A stretch of 64,000 bases of DNA from Brevundimonas subvibrioides (GTDB lineage Bacteria > Pseudomonadota > Alphaproteobacteria > Caulobacterales > Caulobacteraceae): the NCBI GenBank assembly GCA_002280475.1, contig NCEB01000017.1, forward strand, positions 1-64,000. The letters are read 5' to 3'. The translations under genes were made by a program, and so were the position numbers. Of this stretch, positions 43,834-52,267 are shown one piece after another (the stretch's first letter is position 1; each line of letters starts with the position of its first letter). Below the pieces are notes generated by a model. The model worked only from the letters and a program-made list of their open reading frames with translations, did not search any database and had not been told where the DNA came from.

Positions 43834-43905
43834 GGCGAAAACTCGAGCGTTATCAAGGAGCCGATCTTTCCGGTGGTCGGGGCACCGGCAAATCCTGCCC
43901 AGGCA

Positions 43906-43912
43906 TTAACCA
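43906..43912 (+). promoter_or_regulatory. CtrA half-site before fliX
   Basis: TTAACCA matches the CtrA half-site (TTAACC/TTAACCAT) and lies 52 bp before the fliX start. The second TTAA at seven bases is missing. In Caulobacter fliX is a class II flagellar gene under CtrA, so the location fits. Confidence 0.45.
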
Positions 43913-43963
43913 AACGGTGACGGTCATCCGGCGATGGTGAGCCATGCTCCGGAGTTCCCTGAC

Positions 43964-44389
43964 ATGAAGGTCACCGGCCCCTACGGACCCGGCCCGGCGA
44001 CGCCCGGTCGGCCTGCGCGCGCCTCTGGCGGGTTCGCCGTCGGACAGGCCTCCGCGACCGGCGGGACGGCCCCGGCCCAGTCGGCCGCGCCGGCCTCGGG
44101 CGTGTCGGACGTCTCGTCCCTGATGGCGCTTCAGGGCGTCGAGAGCGCGACGGAGCGGCGGCGTCGGGCGATCCGTCGCGGCGGAGGTCTTCTGGATCGG
44201 CTGGAGGAGTTGAAGCTGGCCCTGCTGTCGGGCGAGACCGGCGAGGCGTCGCTGGAGCGGCTCTCGCGCTCCCTGCGCGAGGAACGGCCGGAAGACGCCG
44301 ATCCGGTCCTGACCGGGGTGCTGGAGCAGATCGATCTGCGGGCCGCCGTCGAACTGGCCAAGGCCGAAGTTCGCCGCAGCGCAGCATAG
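43964..44389 (+). CDS. fliX: Flagellar assembly regulator FliX
   Basis: A 141-residue protein starting MKVTGPYGPG with a Gly/Ala-rich N-terminus, then VSDVSSLMALQGVES and a helical C-terminal domain (RRGGGLLDRLEELKLALLSGE; LTGVLEQIDLRAAVELAKAE). FliX couples completion of the class II basal body to activation of FlbD and sigma-54 flagellar genes, and is known only from Caulobacterales and close relatives. It is divergent from flgI, as in Caulobacter. The ATG at 43964 gives the family's expected length; the upstream in-frame ATG at 43934 is less likely. Confidence 0.92.
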   Translation: MKVTGPYGPGPATPGRPARASGGFAVGQASATGGTAPAQSAAPASGVSDVSSLMALQGVESATERRRRAIRRGGGLLDRLEELKLALLSGETGEASLERLSRSLREERPEDADPVLTGVLEQIDLRAAVELAKAEVRRSAA

Positions 44390-44569
44390 GCCCCGGATTC
44401 CACAGACCTATCCCCGGATCGTCGAACCGGGTGATGAAGAAATGTCACGCTTTCGTCTGTAACAGAGCTTGGCCGCGATCACGGACGCGAGATGCGTGTT
44501 GCCGCGACTCTCCCACCTGCCTATACGCCGGGTTGCGCCACGGGGGGCGCTGTTGAGAGTGTGAGTGCG

Positions 44570-45004
44570 ATGACCGCATTGGCCTCGATCCCATCGGACG
44601 AACCGGCCGGCTATCGGCCGTCGGACGACGAGCCGTTCATGAACGAGCGGCAGCTCGCCTATTTCAAGGGAAAGCTGCTGGCCTGGAAGGACGAGATCCT
44701 CCGCGAGTCCAAGGGCACCGTCGTCAACCTGAAGGCCGAGACGGAGAACCATCCGGACCTGGTCGATCGGGCCTCATCGGAGTCCGACCGCGCGCTGGAG
44801 CTGCGCACCCGCGACCGGCAGCGCAAGCTGATCTCCAAGATCGACGACGCCCTGCGCCGGATCGAGGACGGCTCCTACGGTTACTGCGAGGACACCGGTG
44901 AGCCGATCGGCCTCGGCCGTCTCGAAGCCCGTCCGACCGCCACCCTGTCGGTCGAGGCCCAGGAACGCCACGAGCGCCGCGAGCGCGTTCACCGCGACGA
45001 CTGA
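44570..45004 (+). CDS. dksA: RNA polymerase-binding protein DksA
   Basis: A 144-residue coiled-coil regulator that, with ppGpp, controls rRNA and other promoters. The coiled coil holds FMNERQLAYFKGKLLAWKDEIL and the tip; the C-terminal zinc-finger-like part has YGYCEDTGEPIGLGRLEARPTATLS. Only one of the four zinc cysteines is kept, the normal state in alphaproteobacterial DksA. The ATG at 44570 is preferred over 44492, whose extra 26 residues are not DksA-like. Confidence 0.94.
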   Translation: MTALASIPSDEPAGYRPSDDEPFMNERQLAYFKGKLLAWKDEILRESKGTVVNLKAETENHPDLVDRASSESDRALELRTRDRQRKLISKIDDALRRIEDGSYGYCEDTGEPIGLGRLEARPTATLSVEAQERHERRERVHRDD

Positions 45005-45008
45005 TCGA

Positions 45009-45767
45009 TCAGATCAGCGCTTCCGGCGGCAGAGCGGCCTTCCACGCCTTGAACGAGACCCGCGTGGGCGGGATCACCTTGCCGCTCGCCAGCTCGACGA
45101 CCAGAGGGCCGATCTCCGACGGGTGCGGGACGGTCTCGGGATCCTCGCCCGGATAGGCCTGGGCGCGCATCTGGGTGCGCATCCGGCCGGGGTCCAGCAC
45201 GCTGACGCGAATGGGGGTGTTCTCGATCTCGTCGCCCCAAGACAGGATCATCGCCTCGGCACCGGCCTTGGTCGCGGCATAGAGCCCCCAGAAGGCCTTG
45301 GGCTCGCGCGCCAGACTGGTGGTCAGGTGAATCACACGCCCGGCGTCGGACAGACGCAACAGCGGCTCCAGCGACCGGATCAGGCGATAGGTGGCGGTGA
45401 AGTTGGTCTTCTCGATCTTGGCGAAGCCGCGCGGGTCGATGTGGCTGACCGGCGTCAAGCCCTGCGCGCCCAGGGTCGCGGCGGCGTGCACCCAGACGTC
45501 CAGCCTGCCGAACCGCTGGAAGATCGCCCCGCCCAGGCGGTCGATACCGCCGCCGTCGACCAGATCAAACGGCACCAGCGTCGCGTGGCGGCCGGTGGCG
45601 GCATAGACGGCGTCGTCCAGCTCCTCGAGCGCACCCTGGGTCCGGCCGGTCGCGACGATGTGGGCTCCTGCTAGAGCCAGGGCGAGGGCGCTGTGATAGC
45701 CGATGCCGCGCGAGGCACCGGTCACGAGGGCGATGCGGTCTTCGAGGGGCAGGGTGTCGTTGGTCAT
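45009..45767 (-). CDS. Short-chain dehydrogenase/reductase
   Basis: A 252-residue SDR with the nucleotide-binding motif TGASRGIGYHSALALALAG (TGxxxGxG) and the active-site LYAATKAG (YxxxK), with Ser in TTSLAREP. The substrate is unknown. Its stop is five bases from the convergent dksA stop. It is read in the same direction as the VOC gene and purF upstream but is separated from them by ~39 bp. Confidence 0.88.
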   Translation of the reverse strand: MTNDTLPLEDRIALVTGASRGIGYHSALALALAGAHIVATGRTQGALEELDDAVYAATGRHATLVPFDLVDGGGIDRLGGAIFQRFGRLDVWVHAAATLGAQGLTPVSHIDPRGFAKIEKTNFTATYRLIRSLEPLLRLSDAGRVIHLTTSLAREPKAFWGLYAATKAGAEAMILSWGDEIENTPIRVSVLDPGRMRTQMRAQAYPGEDPETVPHPSEIGPLVVELASGKVIPPTRVSFKAWKAALPPEALI

Positions 45768-45806
45768 GGCGCCTGATAGCGCGTGCCGCCCCGCTTCGCC
45801 ATGCGG

Positions 45807-46160
45807 TCAGGCGTAGCCGGGAGCCGGCTGCCACAGGCCGAAGCTGACGCCCTGATCGTCCGAGACCACGGCCGAGCGACCGGAAGGGCTGTCGGACGGC
45901 ACGGCGGCGCGGCCCCCCAGTTCGTTCACCCGGGCGCAGGCGGCGTCGACGTCGGCGACCTGGAAGTACAGATGCGAGAAATCGCGCTTCTCGCCGCGCA
46001 CGATGCCGAACGTCACCGACCCGTCGGCCTCGGTGACATGGGCATAGGTCGACTTCGAGGAGTGGGCATCGAAGGTCCAGCCGAACAGCCCGGAATAGAA
46101 GGCTTTGGCCTTTGTCAGGTCCGGGGTGTCCAGGGTGAAATAGCCGAGGCGGTTTTCCAT
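45807..46160 (-). CDS. VOC-family (glyoxalase/dioxygenase-like) protein
   Basis: A 117-residue one-domain VOC protein (LGYFTLDTPDLTKAKAFYSGLFGW; HLYFQVADVDAACARVNELGG). It probably binds a metal and a small molecule as a dimer; the function is unknown. Its ATG lies only seven bases after the purF stop, so it is probably transcribed with purF. Confidence 0.85.
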   Translation of the reverse strand: MENRLGYFTLDTPDLTKAKAFYSGLFGWTFDAHSSKSTYAHVTEADGSVTFGIVRGEKRDFSHLYFQVADVDAACARVNELGGRAAVPSDSPSGRSAVVSDDQGVSFGLWQPAPGYA

Positions 46161-46167
46161 CGAGGGA

Positions 46168-47682
46168 TCAAGCGCTGACCAGCAGGGAAAGTTGCCGGTT
46201 GGTCAGTTCGCGGCCGCCCTCTTCGATCTCGCGATCAAGCAGGCGGGTCGGATAGTCGCCGGTGAAATAGTGGTCGGTGAACTGGGGCGCGGAGGCGTCG
46301 CGGCCGGTCTCGCCCATGGCGCGGTACAGGCCTTCGACCGAGAGGAAGCCGAGCGAGTCGACCTCGAGGAAGGCGCGCATCTCTTCCATCGTCTTGTTGG
46401 CCGCGATCAGCTGGTCGCGCTCGGGCATGTCGATGCCGTAGAAGTCGGGCCACAGGATCGGCGGGCTGGCCGAGCGCAGGTGGACCTCGCTCGCCCCCGC
46501 CGCGCGGACGGCGCGGACCAGCTTCACCGAGGTGGTGCCGCGCACGATGGAATCGTCGATCAGGACGACGCGCTTGCCCTCCAGCACCGACCGATTGGGG
46601 CTGTGCTTCATGCGCACGCCCAGCTGGCGGGCGCCCTGGCTGGGCTGGATGAAGGTGCGGCCCAGATAGTGGCTGCGGATGATGCCCATCTCGTAGGGGA
46701 TGCCGCTCTCGTGGGCATAGCCCAGCGCCGCCGGGACGCCCGAGTCGGGCACGGGCACGACCACGTCGGCCTGGATCGGATGCTCCTGGGCCAGGCCGTG
46801 GCCCATGCGCTTGCGCACGCCATAGACCGAGCGGCCGTTCACGACGCTGTCGGGGCGCGAGAAGTAGACGTATTCGAACAGGCAGGGACGGGCGGCGCGG
46901 GCGGGGAAGGGCTTCAAGGAGGTCAGGCCGTCCTCGTCGATCACCACCACCTCGCCGTGCTCGACGTCGCGCAAGAAGGTGGCTCCGATCTGGTCCAGGG
47001 CGCAGGTCTCGGACGCCAGGACGTGGGCGGTCCCCAGCTTGCCCAGCACCAGCGGTCGGATGCCGAGCGGATCGCGCGCGCCGATCATCTTCTTGGGCGT
47101 CTGGGCGACCAGGGCGTAGCCGCCCTCGATGCGGGCCAGGGCGTCGATGAAGCGGTCGACGATGCGCGCCTTCCGCGACCGCGCGATCAGGTGGAGGATG
47201 ACCTCGGAATCCGACGTCGACTGGAAGATCGACCCCTCGGCGACCAGCTGGTTCCGCAGGAACAGGAAGTTGGTCAGGTTGCCGTTGTGGGCGATGGCGA
47301 TGCCGCCCGTGTCCAGATCGGCGAACATCGGCTGGATGTTGCGCAGGAAGCTGCCGCCAGCGGTCGAGTAGCGGGTGTGGCCGACGGCGGCATGGCCGGG
47401 CATGCGCTTGGGCAGGTCCGATCCGCCGAACGCCTCGCCCACATGGCCCATATGGCGTTCGGTGTGGAAGCGATCGACGTTGACCGAGGCGATGCCGCAG
47501 GCCTCCTGGCCGCGATGCTGAAGCGCGTGCAGGCCCAGGGCGACGATGGAGGAGCCCTCGTCCTTTTCGCCCCCCCACACGCCACAGACGCCGCACTCCA
47601 GGCGCGGGCGGTCGTCATCGGCGTCGCGATGGTGTTCGCGATGCACGACGGGGGCGGAGATGGCGTGGTCCAGCTTGATCAT
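46168..47682 (-). CDS. purF: Amidophosphoribosyltransferase
   Basis: The first committed step of purine synthesis: PRPP plus glutamine to phosphoribosylamine. The 504-residue protein has the mature N-terminal Cys at residue 30 (ECGVCGVWGG), so the first 29 residues form a propeptide as in the Bacillus type. VVLIDDSIVRGTTS is the PRPP-binding loop, and RHMGHVGEAF/HTRYSTAGG belong to the glutaminase domain. The order radA-cvpA-purF is conserved in alphaproteobacteria. Confidence 0.96.
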   Translation of the reverse strand: MIKLDHAISAPVVHREHHRDADDDRPRLECGVCGVWGGEKDEGSSIVALGLHALQHRGQEACGIASVNVDRFHTERHMGHVGEAFGGSDLPKRMPGHAAVGHTRYSTAGGSFLRNIQPMFADLDTGGIAIAHNGNLTNFLFLRNQLVAEGSIFQSTSDSEVILHLIARSRKARIVDRFIDALARIEGGYALVAQTPKKMIGARDPLGIRPLVLGKLGTAHVLASETCALDQIGATFLRDVEHGEVVVIDEDGLTSLKPFPARAARPCLFEYVYFSRPDSVVNGRSVYGVRKRMGHGLAQEHPIQADVVVPVPDSGVPAALGYAHESGIPYEMGIIRSHYLGRTFIQPSQGARQLGVRMKHSPNRSVLEGKRVVLIDDSIVRGTTSVKLVRAVRAAGASEVHLRSASPPILWPDFYGIDMPERDQLIAANKTMEEMRAFLEVDSLGFLSVEGLYRAMGETGRDASAPQFTDHYFTGDYPTRLLDREIEEGGRELTNRQLSLLVSA

Positions 47683-47711
47683 CGTGGCGGCTCCGATGAC
47701 AGGCGAAAAAC

Positions 47712-48308
47712 TTACTCTGGGGCGGTCGGCGGCGAGGTAGGCCCGGATTGCGCCGGGGGCAAGGCGTCTTCGTCGGAAAAGCCTCTGCGAACGGACGAAT
47801 CCACGACCGGACTGATGGCGTCCGCGCCGCGGCCGATGCCGGGCAGGATGATCTGGATGGCGCGGGCGGCTCCGGCGCTGAGCGGGCGAAGCGCCGCCTC
47901 CGACAGCCAGCGCGGCGTTCGCTCGCCCGGCAGGGCCGCGACGATGACCAGGTGAATGGCCCCCAGCAGCACCAGGGCCCGGCCCGAGCCGACGAGGATG
48001 CCCAGCAGCCGGTCGATGCCGCCCAGCGTCGGGTGGGCCTGGGCCTTCTTCGACAGAACCGAGCCGAAGATGCGGATGCCGAAATAGACCAGCAGGAAGG
48101 AGGCGATCGCCGCGAAGATGGAGCCCGCCCAGTCCGGATCGATCAGGGCGCGCCCGACCGGGGCCGTCAGCGGCAGGGCCACCAGCGCCAGAAAGGCCGC
48201 CAGGACGAAGCTGAGCAGGGTGATGATTTCGCGCGTGCCTCCGCGCACCCAGCCGGCCGCGGCCGAGGCGAGGATGACGAGCAGGGCGAAGGCGTCGAAG
48301 CCGGTCAT
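47712..48308 (-). CDS. cvpA: CvpA-family membrane protein
   Basis: A 198-residue protein with four TM helices (DAFALLVILASAAAGWVRGGTREI at the start is the CvpA signature). CvpA was named for colicin V production and is linked to envelope integrity. It lies between radA and purF. A Pro-rich cytoplasmic tail ends the protein. Confidence 0.9.
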   Translation of the reverse strand: MTGFDAFALLVILASAAAGWVRGGTREIITLLSFVLAAFLALVALPLTAPVGRALIDPDWAGSIFAAIASFLLVYFGIRIFGSVLSKKAQAHPTLGGIDRLLGILVGSGRALVLLGAIHLVIVAALPGERTPRWLSEAALRPLSAGAARAIQIILPGIGRGADAISPVVDSSVRRGFSDEDALPPAQSGPTSPPTAPE

Positions 48309-48315
48309 TCCCTAC

Positions 48316-48471
48316 GTCTCCTCCCCATCTTCGATGGGGAGGGGGACCGCGAAGCGGTGGAGGGGTTCTTGACGCCCCACGGATCGTGTCTGGTTCAAGA
48401 AGAACCCCTCCGTCTCTTCGCTACGCTACGATCCACCTCCCCATTCGCCAAACGGCGAACAGGGAGGAGAC
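48316..48471. repeat. Intergenic inverted repeat, family C (copy 2)
   Basis: GTCTCCTCCCC and GGGAGGAGAC are inverted ends; GAGGGGTTCTTGAC and TCAAGAAGAACCCCTC form the inner pair. The CCACCTCCCCATTCGCCAA block is identical to that of the copy at 27561-27730. It separates radA from cvpA, two genes read in the same direction, so such elements may lie inside a transcription unit. Confidence 0.88.
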
Positions 48472-48480
48472 GATGTGCTT

Positions 48481-49845
48481 CTAATAGCGACTCTGCGAGA
48501 TTCGTTCGACGGCTTCGGTCAGTCGGCTGACGGGCGTGATCGCCACGCCACCGCCCTTGACCGTCAGGGGCGGCGACAGGGCCTGGTCGAAGCCCAGCTT
48601 GTGCGCCTCGCGCAGCCGGGCCTCGGCGCGGCCGACCGCCCGGACCTCGCCCGACAGGCTGATCTCGCCGAAGACGATACAGCCCTGGGGCAGGGGGGTG
48701 TCGGTCACGGAACTGATCAGGGCGGCGGCGGCGGCCAGATCTGCGGCGGGCTCGTTGATCCTCAGGCCGCCCGCGACATTCAGATAGACGTCCTGATTGC
48801 CGAACCCGACGCCGCAGCGCGCCTCCAGCACCGCCAGCACCATGGCCAGGCGCCCGGTGTCCCAGCCGATGACGGCCCGCCGGGGCGTGCCATAGGCGGA
48901 CGGAGCGACCAGGGCCTGAACCTCGACCAGTACGGGCCGGGACCCCTCGATGCCGGCGAAGACGGCCGCCCCGGCCGCGCGCTGGGTGTTTTCGCCCAGG
49001 AACAGGGCCGAAGGGTTGGACACCTCCGTCAGGCCCGCGTCGCCCATCTCGAACACGCCGATCTCGTCGGTCGCGCCGAAGCGGTTCTTGCCGGCGCGCA
49101 GGATGCGGAACGGATAGCCCCGCTCGCCCTCGAAGCTGAGGACCGCATCGACCATGTGCTCGACGACGCGGGGACCGGCGACCTGGCCGTCCTTGGTGAC
49201 GTGGCCGACCAGGACAACGGCCGGGCCGCCGGCCTTGGCCAGCCGCACAAGCTCGCCGGCGCAGGCCCGCACCTGGGTGACCGAGCCGGGTCCGGCCTCG
49301 TGCGCGTCGGACCACAGGGTCTGGATGGAGTCGACGACGACGATGTCGAATTTCTCGCGCTTCAGGGTGCCGAGGATTTCGCGCAGCGCCGTGGCGCTGG
49401 CCAGTTCCACGGGGGCATTCGCCAGCCCCATCCGCTTGGCGCGGGAGCGGATCTGTTCGATCGCCTCCTCGCCCGAGATATAGGCCACGCGCCGGCCAGC
49501 GAGCGCCGCGCGCCCGGCGACGTCGAGCAGCAGCGTAGACTTGCCGACGCCGGGATCGCCGGACAGCAGGATGGCCGAGCCGGGAACGACGCCGCCGCCG
49601 CAGACGCGGTCGAACTCGGCCACGCCGGTGGTGATGCGGGGCGGCTCGGGCGTTTCGGACTGGAGCGATTCGAACGCCAGGCCCCGACTGCGCGCCGTGG
49701 CGGCGGGCTTCAGCGCGCCGGGTGGGGCCGATCGGCCCTCCTCGACGATGGTGTTCCAGTTGCCGCACGCCCCGCACTGGCCCGACCACTTGCCGTGGAC
49801 CGCGCCGCAGGACTGACAGACATAGATCGCACCGTCTCTGGCCAT
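48481..49845 (-). CDS. radA: DNA repair protein RadA
   Basis: A 454-residue RecA-like helicase that promotes branch migration in recombination. A zinc finger has Cys at residues 10, 13, 24 and 27; Walker A GDPGVGKSTL follows, then the RadA motif KNRFGATDE and a C-terminal Lon-like domain. Length is standard. It is the first gene of the radA-cvpA-purF group. Confidence 0.96.
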   Translation of the reverse strand: MARDGAIYVCQSCGAVHGKWSGQCGACGNWNTIVEEGRSAPPGALKPAATARSRGLAFESLQSETPEPPRITTGVAEFDRVCGGGVVPGSAILLSGDPGVGKSTLLLDVAGRAALAGRRVAYISGEEAIEQIRSRAKRMGLANAPVELASATALREILGTLKREKFDIVVVDSIQTLWSDAHEAGPGSVTQVRACAGELVRLAKAGGPAVVLVGHVTKDGQVAGPRVVEHMVDAVLSFEGERGYPFRILRAGKNRFGATDEIGVFEMGDAGLTEVSNPSALFLGENTQRAAGAAVFAGIEGSRPVLVEVQALVAPSAYGTPRRAVIGWDTGRLAMVLAVLEARCGVGFGNQDVYLNVAGGLRINEPAADLAAAAALISSVTDTPLPQGCIVFGEISLSGEVRAVGRAEARLREAHKLGFDQALSPPLTVKGGGVAITPVSRLTEAVERISQSRY

Positions 49846-49919
49846 GCGCCGGGGATAGACGATGCGGTGCGCCGAGGGGAGGGGGCGTGTGTCCCCCTAC
49901 GTCCGCGTTTGACGTAGCC

Positions 49920-50522
49920 CTAGCCGGCGTTCGCCTCGGTCCAGGTAACGAGGCGGGTGTTCAACTCACGCGTGGCCAGGTCGAAAGCCTGGGCAATGGC
50001 GGAGATGCGGTTCTCGCCCGCCGACTGTTCGAAGGTGAAGACCTCCTCGGCCACAACGGTGCGCTCGGGGAAGCGCAGCAGGCGGGCGCGGGCGCTGATC
50101 GCCACGACCGGCACGGCCCCCTCATAGTCGTAGCGCGCCTCGAAGCTGCGGACATCGACGTCCAGGATGCGCGTGACCGGCGTCAGCTCGCGTCGGCCGA
50201 TCATCCGCACCGTCCGCGCCTGACCGGCGAACGCGCTCTCGATGCTTTGGACATAGAGCTGCTGGGCGGGCGAGACCCAGCGCGCGCCGCCGATATAGGC
50301 CGCCTCGACCCCGGTCACGCCCAGAATGCGGTCGCCGCGCGAGGCCGCGGGGAACTCGACGGCGCGCAGCCGGACCTGGACGGGCGCGTCGATCGTGGCC
50401 GTCATCGGGGCCCCGGCGCTCTCGCCGAAGCGATACAGCTGGACCGGGTCGGGCGAGGACAGCAGCGCGCAGCCGGACAGGGAGACGGCGGCGGCCAGGG
50501 CGACGGACAGCGTGCGGATCAC
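49920..50522 (-). CDS. ABC transport auxiliary lipoprotein of the Mla/MCE system
   Basis: A 200-residue lipoprotein (lipobox LSGC, Cys18) of the ABC_trans_aux type (PF03886-like): YRFGESA, PVQVRLRAVEFPAASRGDRILG, ARWVSPAQQLYVQSIESAF. Such proteins sit in the outer membrane or periplasm and work with an MCE transporter. The GTG start at 50522 overlaps the mlaD stop (GTGA). It is the last gene of the mlaE-mlaF-mlaD operon. A hairpin (CTACGTC/GACGTAG) directly follows its stop. Confidence 0.9.
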   Translation of the reverse strand: MIRTLSVALAAAVSLSGCALLSSPDPVQLYRFGESAGAPMTATIDAPVQVRLRAVEFPAASRGDRILGVTGVEAAYIGGARWVSPAQQLYVQSIESAFAGQARTVRMIGRRELTPVTRILDVDVRSFEARYDYEGAVPVVAISARARLLRFPERTVVAEEVFTFEQSAGENRISAIAQAFDLATRELNTRLVTWTEANAG

Positions 50523-51457
50523 GGCTGGACCTCCAACTCTTCGGATTGCGGACGGCTGATGAAGTCGCGCGGACTGGCGCGCACATCGTCGATCAGGCCC
50601 TGGAGCGAATTGGTCGCTTCCTGCAGGCCCTGAATGGCCTCCAGCAGCTGAGGCACGCCGGTGGTGGCGACCTCTCCGACCGGGCCTTCCAGAGCGTTGG
50701 CCGTTCGGTTGATCGAGGCGATGGCGGTACGCGCATCGGCGGTGGCGGCGTTGATGTTCTCGACGGCCTCGGCCCCGTCCTCGTTGATCAGACGGCGGGC
50801 GTCGGCGCCCAGGGCCTGGTATTCGGCGATGGCGGCGTTGGCGGTTTGGAGCGCCTTCTCCAGGTCTTCGAACATGCCCTTGCGCGCTTCCAGCTCGGCG
50901 GTGAGGGATTCGATGTTCCTCAGGCTGGTCGAGAAGCTGCGCACATTGTCGTCGGACAGCACGCGGTTGATGCGGTTCAGGGCGTCGACGGTCTGGGCCA
51001 GGACGGTGCCGGAACCGCTGAGCAGTTCTGCGATCGGCGAGGGCTGGCTCTGGATCACGGGCACGACGTTGTCGGGATACTGGGTCTTGAGCAGGGCGCT
51101 GCCGTCGGTGCCGGCGGTCACCTGGATGTAGTTCAGGCCGGTGATGCCCTGCGGCTCCAGCTGGGCGCGGCTGGTGACGCGGACCGGTGTGGTGGCGTCC
51201 AGGCGCACGCGGGCAATGACCTGGTCGCCCTGGTTCGGATCCAGGTTCAGGTCGGTGACTTCTCCGACCCGGATGCCGTTGAAGTGCACCTCGCCGCCCT
51301 CCGACAGTCCGCGCACCGGTCCGTAGAAGACGATGTCGTAGATGTCGTAGTCGTCGTTGAACTGCAGCCGGGCCAGCCAGATGGCGAACACCGCGAGCGC
51401 CGCCAGTAGGGCGACGGTGGCGATGCCGACGGCGGCGTAATGGGCGTCTCGTTCCAT
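50519..51457 (-). CDS. mlaD: MCE-domain substrate-binding protein, MlaD type
   Basis: A 312-residue protein with one N-terminal TM helix (VGIATVALLAALAVFAIWLARLQ) and an MCE domain (DIVFYGPVRGLSEGGEVHFNGIRVGEVTDL; ITGLNYIQVTAG), then a long helical C-terminal region. MlaD forms a hexameric ring that shuttles phospholipids between membranes. It is nine bases after mlaF and overlaps the lipoprotein gene. Confidence 0.92.
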   Translation of the reverse strand: MERDAHYAAVGIATVALLAALAVFAIWLARLQFNDDYDIYDIVFYGPVRGLSEGGEVHFNGIRVGEVTDLNLDPNQGDQVIARVRLDATTPVRVTSRAQLEPQGITGLNYIQVTAGTDGSALLKTQYPDNVVPVIQSQPSPIAELLSGSGTVLAQTVDALNRINRVLSDDNVRSFSTSLRNIESLTAELEARKGMFEDLEKALQTANAAIAEYQALGADARRLINEDGAEAVENINAATADARTAIASINRTANALEGPVGEVATTGVPQLLEAIQGLQEATNSLQGLIDDVRASPRDFISRPQSEELEVQP

Positions 51458-51466
51458 CGGGTCCCC

Positions 51467-52267
51467 TCAGGCGGCCTTGGTTGCCGCGCGACCGCGCGGC
51501 CCCAGGAAGTATTCCTTGATCCACGGGTGGTCGGATGTTTCCAGCTCCTGCACCGTGGCCTTTTCGATCACCCGCTTGTCGGCCAGGACCGCGACCTTGT
51601 CGCAGATGGCATACAGGCTATCGAGGTCGTGGGTGATCATGAAGACGGTCAGGCCCAGGTCGTCCGACAGCTTGCGGATCAGGTCGTCGAACGCCGCCGC
51701 CCCGATCGGGTCCAGCCCTGCGGTCGGCTCGTCGAGGAAGATCAGCTCCGGGTCCAGCGACAGGGCGCGAGCCAGGCCGACGCGCTTTCGCATGCCGCCC
51801 GACAGCTCCGCCGGCTTCTGGTGATGGCTCTCGGGCTTGAGGCCGACCATGGCGATCTTCATCTCCGCCAGTTCGCGGATGGTGTCGTGCGGCAGGTTGG
51901 TGTGCTCGACCATGGGCGAGGCGACGTTCTCCAGCACCGTCAGGCTGCTGAACAGCGCCCCCTGCTGGAACAGGACGCCGGTGCGCCGCTCGATGTCGGC
52001 GGCCTGGGCCTCGGTCAACGCGCCCCGGTCGTGGCCGAAGATGCGGATGGCGCCCCCCTCGGGGTCCTTGAGGCCGATGATGGAGTTCAGCAGGACGGTC
52101 TTTCCAGTGCCCGACCCGCCGACGACGCCGAGAACCTCGCCGCGGACCACGTCCAGATCGAGGTCCTTGTGGATCACCTGATCGCCGAACTGGCTGAGCA
52201 GGCCGCGCACCTCGATGAGGTTTTCAGGCTTGGCGGCGGCGGCCGTGTCGTTCGCCGGGGCGCTCAC
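51467..52267 (-). CDS. mlaF: Mla/MCE transporter ATP-binding protein, MlaF type
   Basis: A 266-residue ABC ATPase: Walker A GGSGTGKTVL, signature LSGGMRKRVGLARAL, Walker B LIFLDEPTAGLDP and the switch His in MITHDL. The LSGGMRKR variant is typical of MCE-linked ATPases. The GTG start at 52267 overlaps the mlaE stop (GTGA). Confidence 0.94.
   Translation of the reverse strand: MSAPANDTAAAAKPENLIEVRGLLSQFGDQVIHKDLDLDVVRGEVLGVVGGSGTGKTVLLNSIIGLKDPEGGAIRIFGHDRGALTEAQAADIERRTGVLFQQGALFSSLTVLENVASPMVEHTNLPHDTIRELAEMKIAMVGLKPESHHQKPAELSGGMRKRVGLARALSLDPELIFLDEPTAGLDPIGAAAFDDLIRKLSDDLGLTVFMITHDLDSLYAICDKVAVLADKRVIEKATVQELETSDHPWIKEYFLGPRGRAATKAA

Noticed and set aside
44492-44569. N-terminal extension of DksA from the ATG at 44492
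   Set aside because: The added 26 residues show no similarity to DksA, and the ATG at 44570 gives the usual length.
49879-49917. Terminator after the Mla lipoprotein gene (AGGGGG/CCCCCT and CTACGTC/GACGTAG stems)
   Set aside because: The stems exist, but no T tract follows on the minus strand, so I noted the hairpin only in the gene entry.
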